This document shows positions 16,253 through 24,534 of a stretch of 49,298 nucleotides of DNA, piece after piece. The stretch lies in the NCBI GenBank assembly GCA_028277115.1, contig JANQHG010000121.1:1-49298 (forward strand), written 5' to 3'. The position numbers and the translations under genes were made by a program. Position 1 is the first letter of the stretch. Each line of letters opens with the position of its first letter. The notes beneath the pieces were generated by a model, which was given only the letters and a program-made list of their open reading frames with translations, was not told the DNA's origin and searched no databases. The stretch comes from Azospirillaceae bacterium. Lineage in GTDB: Bacteria > Pseudomonadota > Alphaproteobacteria > Azospirillales > Azospirillaceae.

Positions 16253-16686
16253 GTCGGTGGATGTCTCAACCGGAGGACAGCGGCTGAGCCGTCGTCAGAG
16301 CACCGATCATACACCAAGGATAGCTTGATGTCGGCGTTTTGGAGCAGGCCCTGATCACCCAGATCGAATGTGATCAAGGGACGGTTGGTCGTACCGCTGT
16401 GGGTGCGGCAGCCGGCGATGACCAACCTTGGTAATCGTCTGGGGTGGTCTTTATCACGTTGATTTTAGGACGTGGTCTTCGAGCCCGCGGTCCCGCCCAA
16501 CGCTCAGGGGCCGCAGGCCAATCGTACCTTGTTTGCGCTAATCATCGTGGATCACACCATCGTATGGCCATATATCATTATGCGAAGAATCGGTATAGAC
16601 TACGAACTTGTTGGCAATTGACGAGGAACGCCCAATCTCGTACCATTCGATCAACGCGATGGCATAAACCATATAGGTACAATACG
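16253..16686. other. Spacer upstream of the subtilase gene, 434 bp
   Basis: No gene is supported. The forward frame open from 16444 has no protein-like sequence before the subtilase start. G+C drops sharply after about 16520 (for example near 16565-16680), marking the edge of the foreign-looking segment. A promoter candidate is listed separately. Confidence 0.5.
16618..16646 (+). promoter_or_regulatory. Candidate promoter of the subtilase gene
   Basis: TTGACG at 16618-16623, a 17-base spacer and TACCAT at 16641-16646 fit a sigma-70 type promoter (five and four of six consensus positions). It is 40 bases before the subtilase ATG. The region is A+T-rich, so chance matches are possible. Confidence 0.35.
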
Positions 16687-17925
16687 ATGAAGCGTTTCTT
16701 GATTAGGCCAAAACAAACATATGAAATGGAAACTCTATCAATGATTGCTCAGAAAGCAATCGCATCGATTCCTGCAAATGGGCATCGTGCTGATCAGCTA
16801 AAGGAGATACGTTTGGTTGGATCTGAGAGTTCTGGCCAACGTGAGCTGGATCGGTATTTGAAAGAATTCGAAGGCACAGAAAAGATAAAGACAATCTATC
16901 GCTCGAACGGGATTACCGCCACGACAATCCTTCAAATGGACGACGAACAAGCGGATCTGATGCGGCACCAACTACACGATGACGTGTTCATTGTTCAGGA
17001 TCGAAAGCTCTCACTAATTGAACCGACTCCGCGAACCAATCGGCAGACAAAGAACCTCTTGGATGATCAGCTTTGGCATCTCACGGCCATCGGTCTGAAA
17101 GAGGCTGTTTCACGAGGAATGTCAAGGAAAGGGTCTGGTGTCACAGTTGCCGTAATGGACACCGGAATAGATGAAAAAGTTCCGGCGTTGAAAGGGAAAC
17201 TGGCCGGTTCGTACACCGCCGATATTGATCGCCTGGCTATGATTAGCGACATCCCAGCAACGGATACCTTCTCAAATGGTCATGGCACTCATGTTGCAGG
17301 CCTTATTTGTGGTGATAAGGTTGGAGTCGCGCCAGAGGCAAAGGTTCTGAATTGCACGGTGATTCCGAACGGAACAGGCGATTTGACCCGATTCGTTATT
17401 GCTCTTGACTGGATCGCCAGCCGTGAGGACGTCCATGTTGTTAACCTATCAGCGGGTCTCCCTGGATATCTGCCTGAGATGGAGCCATCGATTGCGGGAT
17501 TGTTGGCTGTCGGAATCCTTCCAGTAGTTGCTGTTGGCAACGAAGGGCGCCATCGCACGCGAAGCCCAGGCAATTATCGTGATGTTCTGTCGGTCGGTGC
17601 CCTGACAAAACGCTATCGCGTTGCCAGCTTCAGTGGCAGCGCTAATATTCTGAATCATGGGCAGCTCTACTCGGTCCCGGACATCGTCGCGCCTGGCGAC
17701 AGTGTTTATTCCTGTAAGAGCGCGAGTGATGAATTTGAGGCTCTTGATGGAACATCTATGGCCGCCGCTATTGTGTCCGGTATTGCGTGCCTAGCCTTGC
17801 AACGAGCGATCGAAAATGAAATGAGAATTAGTATCTTCGATCTGCTTGAAGACATCTTAGATGCCGCCCGACCTTTGGGCCACGGACGCGATCGGCAAGG
17901 CATGGGCCTTGCACAGGTGATCTGA
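16687..17925 (+). CDS. Intracellular-type subtilisin-like serine protease (S8)
   Basis: A 412-residue protein from ATG 16687, with no signal peptide. Residues 1-112 look like an I9-type propeptide ending NGITATTILQMDDEQADLMR and VFIVQDRKLSLIEP. The catalytic domain has Asp158 (VAVMDTGID), His199 (NGHGTHVAGLI), oxyanion Asn285 (VAVGNEG) and Ser357 (LDGTSMAAAIVSG), so the triad is complete. The gene is about 50% G+C against about 70% around it, with many A/T third positions, pointing to horizontal transfer. The next gene, 296 bases on, encodes a small protein resembling the propeptide alone. A cytoplasmic regulated protease, perhaps a toxin or defence effector, is inferred. Confidence 0.88.
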   Translation: MKRFLIRPKQTYEMETLSMIAQKAIASIPANGHRADQLKEIRLVGSESSGQRELDRYLKEFEGTEKIKTIYRSNGITATTILQMDDEQADLMRHQLHDDVFIVQDRKLSLIEPTPRTNRQTKNLLDDQLWHLTAIGLKEAVSRGMSRKGSGVTVAVMDTGIDEKVPALKGKLAGSYTADIDRLAMISDIPATDTFSNGHGTHVAGLICGDKVGVAPEAKVLNCTVIPNGTGDLTRFVIALDWIASREDVHVVNLSAGLPGYLPEMEPSIAGLLAVGILPVVAVGNEGRHRTRSPGNYRDVLSVGALTKRYRVASFSGSANILNHGQLYSVPDIVAPGDSVYSCKSASDEFEALDGTSMAAAIVSGIACLALQRAIENEMRISIFDLLEDILDAARPLGHGRDRQGMGLAQVI

Positions 17926-18221
17926 TCAGCTGGCACGCTCGTTTAAGGGGTTGATCGTTTATTTACCCAAAATGGGGCATGTATCGGTGGGAGGCTGGAA
18001 CCAACGGACGTGGATCGTCATCCCTGGGGTCTGATCTCCGGCGTGGCGTGTTCGTTTGGTCAAGAGGGAACTACGGCAAGAATTCTCTTGCGGACTGTAA
18101 AAAAAACTTGCGGCCAGTGACCAATCTGGATACCAAGCGGTCGGCCGAATCGGGGGAGAACGAGATCCGTCGCGGCGCAGCCCCGGCTGGGTCGTCTTGG
18201 ATCGACGAGTGGAGCCATTCG

Positions 18222-18614
18222 ATGCAGGCAGCGGACACCGCGCTGAGCAAAGCCGACGCACGACTGAAGGATTTTCTCCGCCGTGCTCGCGGTGATGAAC
18301 AGGTCCGCGCGATCATAACGCTTGGGGAAGAGTCCGTTCCCGAAGAAGTCCCCGAACAAATCTCGATGGGCGAATATGGCGTGCAGCGCAGAGCCATTGC
18401 CGATCGCCGACGCCAAGTCATTCAGGAGCTGGTCGCGCCGGTCATGCAGCAATTAAACGAGCTCTCACTGCAGCCTCTGGGCGGGACTTATAGTCCGGTC
18501 GTGGTGGTTATGGGAACCGCAGATCAAGTACGCCAAGCACTCGAACTCCATGGCGTTCGCCACGCGACGTTGGACCGTAGGATCGACTTGATCGCGCCCA
18601 AAGCCACAGCTTGA
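18222..18614 (+). CDS. Small protein resembling a free-standing subtilase propeptide/inhibitor
   Basis: A 130-residue protein. ATG 18222 has GGAG seven bases upstream; the frame is open to 17979 but that part is not protein-like. The predicted order is strand (VRAIITLGEE), a long amphipathic helix (RRAIADRRRQVIQELVAPVM), strand (YSPVVVVMGT), helix (ADQVRQALELHG) and strand (VRHATLDRRIDLIAP). This beta-alpha-beta-beta-alpha-beta layout is that of I9 propeptides. Its end, V-x-x-A-x-x-DRRIDLIAP, parallels the propeptide end of the neighbouring protease, V-F-I-V-Q-DRKLSLIEP. A dedicated inhibitor, folding helper or immunity partner of that protease is inferred. Confidence 0.6.
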   Translation: MQAADTALSKADARLKDFLRRARGDEQVRAIITLGEESVPEEVPEQISMGEYGVQRRAIADRRRQVIQELVAPVMQQLNELSLQPLGGTYSPVVVVMGTADQVRQALELHGVRHATLDRRIDLIAPKATA

Positions 18615-18739
18615 CCTCACCTGTAAGGTGCTTTGGATAATCGGGTCAACGAGAGGCCTTGGGCCGATCGGTTGACGCTTATGTGATTGATGAAGCGGTT
18701 ATCGATCCTCGGGGCGAACAGCGATCTCATTACTCGCCC

Positions 18740-18768
18740 TTGACACTCGCCCCGACAACCGACCACTC
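18740..18768 (+). promoter_or_regulatory. Candidate promoter of the thiM-thiE operon
   Basis: A perfect -35 hexamer TTGACA (18740-18745) stands 17 bases from a weak -10 (CCACTC, 18763-18768). Transcription would start just before the TPP riboswitch at 18779, which is the expected geometry. The weak -10 limits confidence. Confidence 0.35.
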
Positions 18769-18778
18769 TGGCCGATGG

Positions 18779-18874
18779 CTGGGGTGTCCGATCGACCGTC
18801 GCATAATAGCCACGGTGTCGATCGGGCTGAGATCATACCCATCGAACCTGACCTGGATCATGCCAGCGAAGGGA
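18779..18874 (+). promoter_or_regulatory. TPP riboswitch (THI element)
   Basis: The aptamer core is clear: CTGGGGTGTCC at the 5' side, CGGGCTGAGATCATACCC (P2/P3 side with the conserved CTGAGA), GAACCTGACCTGGATCATGC and CAGCGAAGGGA at the 3' side. It lies 107 bases upstream of thiM. TPP binding should lower expression of thiM-thiE. A hairpin able to cover the thiM ribosome binding site (18952-18973) suggests control of translation start. Confidence 0.93.
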
Positions 18875-18951
18875 GCCGTCGCGAGGTCCGTCCTTGCCGT
18901 GTCCGCACGGCGCCGATCTGTTCGGGTCAGGACTGAAGGTCGACACATGGG

Positions 18952-18973
18952 CTCCCTGCCGCCGGCGGAGGAG
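18952..18973 (+). promoter_or_regulatory. Hairpin over the thiM ribosome binding site
   Basis: CTCC (18952-18955) can pair with GGAG (18970-18973) and CCG (18959-18961) with CGG (18966-18968), hiding the GGAGGAGA ribosome binding site seven bases before the thiM ATG. Together with the upstream TPP aptamer this is a plausible expression platform. The pairing was read by eye only. Confidence 0.45.
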
Positions 18974-18981
18974 ACCGTCGC

Positions 18982-19785
18982 ATGTCGATCACAACGCCAC
19001 GCGCCCTTTGGACCTGCTACGAGCGTGTTCGGGCCCGCCAACCGCTCGTCCACAACATCACCAACTTCGTCGTGATGAACAACTCGGCCAACACCCTGCT
19101 GGCGGCCGGGGCGTCGCCGGCGATGGTCCATGCCACCGACGAAGTCGAAGAGTTCGGCGCCCTGATCGATGCGTTGGTGATCAATGTCGGCACCCTCGAC
19201 TCGCGCAATGCCGCGTCGATGCGCGCGGCCGCGACCCTGGCCAAACAGCGCGGCACGCCCTGGGTGCTCGACCCGGTCGCCGCCGGGATCACCCGGTTCC
19301 GGCGCGGCCTGTGCGACGATCTGATGCGGATCGGGCCCGACGCGGTGCGTGGCAACGCGTCCGAAATCCTGACCCTGGCAAGCGACGGCGGCACCCACGG
19401 CAAGGGCGCTGACGCGACCGACCCGGTCGAGGCGGCCGAGCACGGCGCGATCGCACTCGCGGCCGAGCGGCGCTGCACGGTCGCGGTCACTGGGGCGGTC
19501 GATCTCGTGACCGACGGCACCCGGCGACTGCGCTTGGCCAACGGCGACCCGATGATGGCGCGGGTCACCGGGCTCGGCTGCTGCGCGACCGCGTTGGTCG
19601 GCGCCGTCCTCGCGGTCGAACCGGACGCGATGATCGCGACCGCCGCCGCACTCGCCGCGTTCGCGGTCGCGGGCGAACTGGCGGCCGAGCACGCCGCCGG
19701 ACCCGGCAGCCTGCAGGTCGGGCTGCTCGACACCCTCTATGGGCTCGACGAGCGCGCGTTCCTCGACCGGGTCCAGCTGTCATGA
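18982..19785 (+). CDS. thiM: Hydroxyethylthiazole kinase ThiM
   Basis: A 267-residue protein. Family motifs: RQPLVHNITNFVVMNNSANT, LLAAGASPAMVHATDEVEEF, LVINVGTL, WVLDPVAAGITRFR, RGNASEILTLA and the phosphoryl-transfer loop VTGLGCCATALVGA. ThiM phosphorylates hydroxyethylthiazole, letting the cell salvage the thiazole half of thiamine. It has a strong ribosome binding site (GGAGGAGA). It is preceded by a TPP riboswitch and overlaps thiE by four bases, so the pair is one TPP-controlled unit. No thiD is present in the window. Confidence 0.96.
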   Translation: MSITTPRALWTCYERVRARQPLVHNITNFVVMNNSANTLLAAGASPAMVHATDEVEEFGALIDALVINVGTLDSRNAASMRAAATLAKQRGTPWVLDPVAAGITRFRRGLCDDLMRIGPDAVRGNASEILTLASDGGTHGKGADATDPVEAAEHGAIALAAERRCTVAVTGAVDLVTDGTRRLRLANGDPMMARVTGLGCCATALVGAVLAVEPDAMIATAAALAAFAVAGELAAEHAAGPGSLQVGLLDTLYGLDERAFLDRVQLS

Positions 19786-20411
19786 CCCGGCCGCGGTTCG
19801 ACCCGACGCTGATCTTCATCACCGACCCGATGATCGGCGATGCGGCGGCGGTCGAGGCGTGCGTCGCCGCCGCGATTCGCGGCGGCGCCACCGCGATCCA
19901 GCTGCGCGACAAGCGGGCATCGGACGCCGAGCTGATCGCGCTCGGCCATCGGCTGCGCGCGGTCACCCGTGCGGCCGGGGTGCCGTTGTTCGTCAACGAC
20001 CGGACCGCGGTGGTCGAGGCGATCGACGCCGATGGCGTCCACCTCGGCCAGGACGACCCGCCGCCGGTCCAGGCGCGCCGGGCGCTCGGCGCTCATCGGC
20101 TGGTCGGCCTGTCGGTCACCTGCCCGGCCGAGGTCGCGACCGCGGATCCGGCGTTGGTCGATTACGCCGGGGTCGGTCCGGTTCACGCGACCGCGACCAA
20201 GCCCGATGCCGCGGCGCCGATCGGTCTCGACGGTGTCGCCGCGCTCGCCCGGGCGCTGCCGATGCCCGCGGTCGCGATCGGCGGGCTCGACGTCGGGCGC
20301 GCCGCGGCCGCGGCGCGCACCGGGGTTGCCGGCATTGCCGTGGTTTCGGCGATCGCCGGTGCGGGCGATCCCGAGGGCGCCACGCGCGCGCTCAGGGCCG
20401 CGATCGGCTAG
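19782..20411 (+). CDS. thiE: Thiamine phosphate synthase ThiE
   Basis: A 209-residue TIM-barrel protein. It shows LIFITDPMIGD, GGATAIQLRDKRASDAELIA, VPLFVNDRTAVVEAIDADGV, HLGQDDPPPVQARRALG, VDYAGVGPVHATATKPDAA and PAVAIGGLDVG, all conserved in ThiE. It joins the thiazole phosphate from ThiM with the pyrimidine pyrophosphate to give thiamine phosphate. ATGA overlap with thiM indicates coupled translation. A full-length palindromic element begins directly after its stop codon. Confidence 0.96.
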   Translation: MTRPRFDPTLIFITDPMIGDAAAVEACVAAAIRGGATAIQLRDKRASDAELIALGHRLRAVTRAAGVPLFVNDRTAVVEAIDADGVHLGQDDPPPVQARRALGAHRLVGLSVTCPAEVATADPALVDYAGVGPVHATATKPDAAAPIGLDGVAALARALPMPAVAIGGLDVGRAAAAARTGVAGIAVVSAIAGAGDPEGATRALRAAIG

Positions 20412-20572
20412 GGTTTGGGGGCTTCGCCCCGACACCCCCCGACCAGGGGTTGCCCCCTGGACCCCGCTTGTGAGTGGGGGTCAAGGGGGGTGCCCCCCCC
20501 CTTTGCGGGGGTGTCGGGGGCAGCGCCCCTGACAACGGCCGCCAGGCCGCACTGGGTGCCGCCAGGACCGGC
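20412..20572 (+). repeat. GC-rich palindromic intergenic element, full copy (B)
   Basis: It begins one base after the thiE stop with GGTTTGGGGGCTTCGCCCC and runs through ACCCCCCGACCAGGGGTTGC, CCCCTGGACCCCGC, a short centre, GGGGGTCAAGGGGGGTGCCC and GGGGGCAGCGCCCCTGA. The right end is ACGGCCGCCAGGCCGCA. It has the same orientation as copy C and is inverted relative to A. It separates thiE from lpdA. Confidence 0.8.
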
Positions 20573-20697
20573 GTCTCCGAACGGGTACTCAACCCGCACT
20601 CCGCGAGGGGTCGCATTGCCGGCCCGGCCTGTGCTTGACTGAGATTTCGCGCCGCCACATCGACGGCGCTTTCGACCACGGACGGGGGGCAGGGGCG

Positions 20698-22101
20698 TTG
20701 AGCACCGTCGATGTTGTGGTGATCGGCGGCGGGCCGGGCGGCTATGTCGCGGCGATCCGGGCCCGCCAACTCGGCCTGACCGCGACCCTGGTCGAGCGGG
20801 CCCATCTCGGCGGCATCTGCCTCAACTGGGGCTGCATCCCGACCAAGGCGCTTTTACGCACCGCCGAGCTGTTCGACACCCTGAAACACCTCGACGCGTA
20901 TGGCCTCAGCGCCGGCCCCCCGGCGTTCGATCTCGCCAAAGTGATCGGACGCTCGCGCAAGGTCGCGGGCCAGCTGGCCGGCGGTGTCCGCCATCTCCTG
21001 AAGAAGAACGGCGTCACCGTGGTCGAGGGCCACGGCCGCCTCGCCGGCCCCGGCGCGATCGCGGTCGCGGCGTCGGACGGCACCACCACCGACCTCAAGG
21101 CCGGCCATATCGTGCTCGCGACCGGCGCGCGCGCACGGACCTTGCCCGGGCTCGACCCCGACCGCCACCTGATTTGGACCTATCGCGAAGCGCTCAACCC
21201 CGACACCATGCCGCGCGCGCTCCTGGTGGTCGGCTCGGGCGCGATCGGCATCGAGTTCGCAAGCTTCTACCGCTCGCTCGGCGCCGAGGTCACGGTGGTC
21301 GAGATGCAAGACCGCATCCTGCCGGTCGAGGACCCGGAAATCTCGGGCCTCGCCCGCACCGCGTTCGAAAAGCGCGGCATCAAGATCCTGACCGGCGCGG
21401 TGGTCAAAGGCATCGACCAGCGCGACGGCGGCCTGGTCGCCACGATCACCGCGGCCGCCGACGGCAAGCAGTTCGCCGAGGTCGCGGCCGACCGGATGAT
21501 CGTCGCGGTCGGCATCGTCGGCAATGTCGAGGAGCTCGGGCTCGAGGGCACCCGGGTCAGGGTCGAGCGCGGCCACATCGTCACCGACCGCTGGTCCGCC
21601 ACCGACGAACCCGGGGTCTATGCGATCGGCGACGTCGCCGGCCCACCCTGGCTCGCGCACAAGGCGAGCCACGAGGGCGTGATCTGCATCGAGAAGATCG
21701 CAGGCGCCGCCGATCCTCACCCGCTCGACACCACACGCATCCCGGGCTGCACCTATGCGACGCCGCAGGTCGCGAGCGTCGGGCTGACCGAATCGGCGGC
21801 CACCGCGGCCGGCCACAAGGTGCGGGTCGGCCGCTTTCCCTATCGCGGCAACGGCAAGGCGATCGCACTCGGCGAGCCTGAGGGGCTGATCAAGACCGTG
21901 TTCGACGCCGACACCGGCGAGTTGCTGGGCGCCCACATGATCGGGGCCGAGGTCACCGAGTTGATCCAAGGCTACGCGATCGCCCGAACCCTGGAGAGCA
22001 CCGAGGCCGAACTGATGCACACGGTGTTCCCGCACCCGACCTTGTCGGAAATGATGCACGAATCAACGCTTGATGCCTTCGATCGGGCGATCCACTTCTG
22101 A
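20698..22101 (+). CDS. lpdA: Dihydrolipoyl dehydrogenase
   Basis: A 467-residue flavoprotein. The chosen start is TTG 20698 ([20 protein letters not shown]), preceded by a G-rich ribosome binding site; a TTG at 20635 would add 21 residues without one. The redox pair is in [18 protein letters not shown]. The NAD domain shows [20 protein letters not shown], the FAD-binding end [20 protein letters not shown], and the C-terminal dyad region [15 protein letters not shown]. It is the E3 component that reoxidises lipoyl groups of 2-oxoacid dehydrogenases and glycine cleavage. lipA follows 62 bases later. The E1/E2 genes are not in the window. Confidence 0.95.
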   Translation: MSTVDVVVIGGGPGGYVAAIRARQLGLTATLVERAHLGGICLNWGCIPTKALLRTAELFDTLKHLDAYGLSAGPPAFDLAKVIGRSRKVAGQLAGGVRHLLKKNGVTVVEGHGRLAGPGAIAVAASDGTTTDLKAGHIVLATGARARTLPGLDPDRHLIWTYREALNPDTMPRALLVVGSGAIGIEFASFYRSLGAEVTVVEMQDRILPVEDPEISGLARTAFEKRGIKILTGAVVKGIDQRDGGLVATITAAADGKQFAEVAADRMIVAVGIVGNVEELGLEGTRVRVERGHIVTDRWSATDEPGVYAIGDVAGPPWLAHKASHEGVICIEKIAGAADPHPLDTTRIPGCTYATPQVASVGLTESAATAAGHKVRVGRFPYRGNGKAIALGEPEGLIKTVFDADTGELLGAHMIGAEVTELIQGYAIARTLESTEAELMHTVFPHPTLSEMMHESTLDAFDRAIHF

Positions 22102-22163
22102 GAGGCTGGCATCGTATCCGGTCGGCCGACGCCCCTGACACGGACAAGAGAGCATCCGTCGCA

Positions 22164-23126
22164 ATGTCCGACGCACCCGCGGCCGCGCGGCCGCGCCATC
22201 CGGAAAAGGCCCACCGGCCCGATCACCCGATCCGGCGCAAGCCGCCGTGGCTGCGAGTCGCCGCCCCGCTCGGCCCTGAGGTCGGTGCGACCACGCGGGT
22301 GGTGCGCCGCCACGCCCTCCACACGGTGTGCGAGGAGGCCGGGTGCCCGAATCTGGGCGAGTGCTGGCGCCGCCGCCATGCCACCTTCATGATCATGGGG
22401 GCGGTGTGCACGCGCGCCTGCGCGTTCTGCAACGTCGCGACCGGGCGGCCGGCACCGCTCGACCCGGACGAGCCGGCGCGGGTCGCCGCCGCGGTCGCCG
22501 AGATGGGCTTGGCCCATGTCGTCATCACCTCGGTCGATCGCGACGATCTCAACGACGGCGGCGCCGCGCACTTCGCAAAGGTGATCGCAGCCGTCCGCGC
22601 CGCGGCGCCCCGGACCACGATCGAGGTTCTGACCCCCGACTTCCTGCGCAAGGACGGCGCGGTTGCGACCGTGGTCGCGGCCAAACCCGACGTGTTCAAC
22701 CACAATGTCGAGACGGTGCCGCGGCTTTACCCGTCGATCCGACCGGGCGCGCGCTATTTCACCTCGCTCCAACTGCTCGCGTCGGTCAAGGCGGCCGACC
22801 CGGCCGGGTTTACCAAGTCGGGCCTGATGGTCGGGCTCGGCGAGACCGACGACGAGGTCGCTCAGGTGATGGACGATCTGCGCGCCGCCGAGGTCGATTT
22901 CCTGACGATCGGGCAATATCTGCAACCGACGCCCAAGCACGCGCCGATCGATCGCTTTGTGGCGCCCGACGCGTTCGACCGCCTGGCGGCCCGGGCCCGC
23001 GCCAAAGGTTTCCTTTTGGTCGCAGCGTCGCCGCTGACCCGATCATCCTATCATGCCGGCGACGCGTTCGACCGTCTGCGCGCTGCCCGCGCGGCAACGA
23101 TCGACGGGGCGGCCGTGGCCGGCTAG
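22164..23126 (+). CDS. lipA: Lipoyl synthase
   Basis: A 320-residue radical-SAM enzyme with both Fe-S sites. The auxiliary cluster motif is [12 protein letters not shown] and the SAM cluster motif is CTRACAFC; the C-terminal Ser ligand lies in [11 protein letters not shown]. Other LipA marks are [52 protein letters not shown] and [16 protein letters not shown]. It inserts two sulfurs into protein-bound octanoyl groups, making the lipoyl arm that LpdA reoxidises. The lpdA-lipA-COQ10-like order is common in alphaproteobacteria. Confidence 0.97.
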   Translation: MSDAPAAARPRHPEKAHRPDHPIRRKPPWLRVAAPLGPEVGATTRVVRRHALHTVCEEAGCPNLGECWRRRHATFMIMGAVCTRACAFCNVATGRPAPLDPDEPARVAAAVAEMGLAHVVITSVDRDDLNDGGAAHFAKVIAAVRAAAPRTTIEVLTPDFLRKDGAVATVVAAKPDVFNHNVETVPRLYPSIRPGARYFTSLQLLASVKAADPAGFTKSGLMVGLGETDDEVAQVMDDLRAAEVDFLTIGQYLQPTPKHAPIDRFVAPDAFDRLAARARAKGFLLVAASPLTRSSYHAGDAFDRLRAARAATIDGAAVAG

Positions 23127-23184
23127 GACACGGCCGCACGTGCCCCGATGTTTGGAACCCACTGCCAAGGGACAGGTTTGCCAC

Positions 23185-23670
23185 ATGCCGACGCACGCTG
23201 AACGCCGGGTCTTGCCCTACACGCCCGAGCAGATGTTTCGACTGGTCGCGGATGTCCAGCACTATCCCGACTTTCTGCCGTGGTGCGTCGGTGCGCGGAT
23301 CCGGCAGCGAAGCCAAACCCTGATCGTCGCCGACCTGATGATCGGGTTCCGGATGGTGCGCGAGCGGTTTACCTCGCGGGTGACGCTCGACGCCCCGCAC
23401 CGGATCGAGGCGTCCTACCTTGAGGGGCCCTTCCGCTATCTGCACAGCCGTTGGCTGTTCGAGCCGCACCCGGACGGCTGCGTGATCGATTTCCACGTCG
23501 ACTTCGAATTCAAGTCGCGCCTGCTGCAGGGACTGATCGCGACCTTGTTCGGTGAGGCGGTTCATCGCATGGTCGCCGCGTTCGAGACCCGCGCCGCCTA
23601 TCTCTACGGCCCGCCCAACGGCCGCGCCTCGGCCACCGCGTCGGCAGCGGCGGCGGCGCGTCCCGCGTAA
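23185..23670 (+). CDS. COQ10/RatA-type SRPBCC (START-like) protein
   Basis: A 161-residue protein from ATG 23185, which matches the family start (MPTHAERRVLPYTPEQMFRL). It continues VADVQHYPDFLPWCVGARI, a hallmark of ubiquinone-binding COQ10-like proteins, then YLEGPFRYLHSRWLFEPHP and IDFHVDFEFKSRLLQGLIA, and ends in a helix and an Ala-rich tail. The START-like fold binds hydrophobic ligands; a role in ubiquinone delivery is inferred from eukaryotic COQ10. It lies 58 bases after lipA and is probably cotranscribed. Confidence 0.88.
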   Translation: MPTHAERRVLPYTPEQMFRLVADVQHYPDFLPWCVGARIRQRSQTLIVADLMIGFRMVRERFTSRVTLDAPHRIEASYLEGPFRYLHSRWLFEPHPDGCVIDFHVDFEFKSRLLQGLIATLFGEAVHRMVAAFETRAAYLYGPPNGRASATASAAAAARPA

Positions 23671-23992
23671 TCGGGCGCGCGGCCGCGCGATACCCCAGCC
23701 TCGGCGGCCGCCGGGCGGCGGCGCGCTCGCCGATTTCGCCGGCCAGGCCGGCAAGTCGCGCGCAGGTGCCAACCAGGCGACCGAGCAGGCGACCGCGAGC
23801 GGGCGTCCGGGCCGGAACAAGAGCTCGAGCGCTTTCTCGCGACGGTGCGGCGCGACACCGCCGCGCCGGCTGGCCAGCACACCTTGGCGCACGCCGCGAC
23901 CCGGTCACCGGCCGAACGCCCCAAGGCGCTTCCCCCTTCCAACCGTTTGACGGGACCAATGCCGGTTCACCGGACACCGCGAACCAGGACCG
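23671..23992. other. Spacer of 322 bp with nothing convincing
   Basis: Very G+C-rich sequence open in several frames on both strands, as expected by chance at this composition. A CinA-like gene often follows the COQ10-type gene in alphaproteobacteria, but none of its motifs is visible here. Confidence 0.45.
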
Positions 23993-24112
23993 TCAGTCTT
24001 TCCGCCCGGAGCGGTGTTTCCGTCGACGTAACCAGATTTCGCGGGCCAGGCCAATTACAACCAAAACAGAGAAAAATATTATCTCGGCTTTAATGTACGT
24101 ACTCGTGTCCAT
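23993..24112 (-). CDS. Micro-protein with one membrane helix (39 aa)
   Basis: ATG at 24112 is preceded by a strong GGAGG six bases away. The 39-residue product starts MDTSTYIKAEIIFFS, continues with a hydrophobic helix (VLVVIGLA), and ends REIWLRRRKHRSGRKD, a positively charged cytoplasmic tail. This is a single-pass, N-out membrane topology. Two similar ORFs lie directly upstream, all with a hydrophobic helix followed by RE-(I/L/S)-(W/V)-L. Family unknown. The gene is A+T-rich compared with its neighbours. Confidence 0.6.
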   Translation of the reverse strand: MDTSTYIKAEIIFFSVLVVIGLAREIWLRRRKHRSGRKD

Positions 24113-24146
24113 TGCTAACCTCCATCTCGGAAGTCTCACAAGACCG

Positions 24147-24263
24147 TTATGTGTCGGGCCAATCGGCCCGACCGACGGCCCGGCCCCGCACCCCGGCCGC
24201 CCAGGGCCGGTCGTCGGAGCGATTGACCAACCAGAGTTCCCGCAGAGCCAACGCGATTGCCAC
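24147..24263 (-). pseudogene. Third micro-membrane-protein copy, probably broken
   Basis: The frame from GTG 24263 reads VAIALALRELWLVNRSDDRP then a Gly/Arg-rich tail to a stop at 24147. The segment LAFGVAIALALRELWLVNR matches the helix-then-RE-L-W-L pattern of the two intact neighbours. No ribosome binding site lies before this GTG. The likely original start, GTG 24291 (coding MTPAYP), is one base out of frame. A single-base frameshift in a former gene is the simplest reading. Confidence 0.4.
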
Positions 24264-24306
24264 GCCGAATGCCAGGGTAGGCCGGCGTCACGCTACGCGA
24301 TCACAT

Positions 24307-24417
24307 TCACGGGCGGTCTTTGGACCGCCGCACCAAGACACTCTCGCGACCGGCGAACGTCAGCACGACTCCGAACACCGCCAAGAGCTTGATCAAACCA
24401 AAGCTGTTGGCGTCCAT
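24307..24417 (-). CDS. Micro-protein with one membrane helix (36 aa)
   Basis: ATG at 24417 has GGGGA six bases upstream. The product is MDANSFGLIKLLAVFGVVLT followed by FAGRESVLVRRSKDRP: a polar N-terminus, one hydrophobic helix, then a basic tail with the RE motif shared by the two ORFs downstream. Length and charge pattern fit a single-pass inner-membrane protein. It is the first of three such ORFs on this strand (24417 down to 23993), suggesting tandem duplication. Confidence 0.6.
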   Translation of the reverse strand: MDANSFGLIKLLAVFGVVLTFAGRESVLVRRSKDRP

Positions 24418-24534
24418 TATCGATCCCCGATCCAGCGTGTCGGCACAGCGCGATCCAGCACTGCCGCAATCGTGTCGGTCGTAGCGCATCCGACGTGCGC
24501 CACGACCGGGTTCGATACGCGCCAAAGATGGGGG

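Noticed and set aside
16444-16686. Longer N-terminus for the subtilase
   Set aside because: The 81 additional codons show no protein-like pattern or signal peptide; ATG 16687 begins a recognisable propeptide.
17979-18221. N-terminal extension of the propeptide-like protein to the first in-frame start
   Set aside because: The extra 81 residues are not protein-like and the ATG at 18222 has a good Shine-Dalgarno sequence.
23510-23977. Reverse-strand ORF after the COQ10-like gene as a CinA gene
   Set aside because: None of the CinA motifs is present and the ORF overlaps the tail of the COQ10-like gene.
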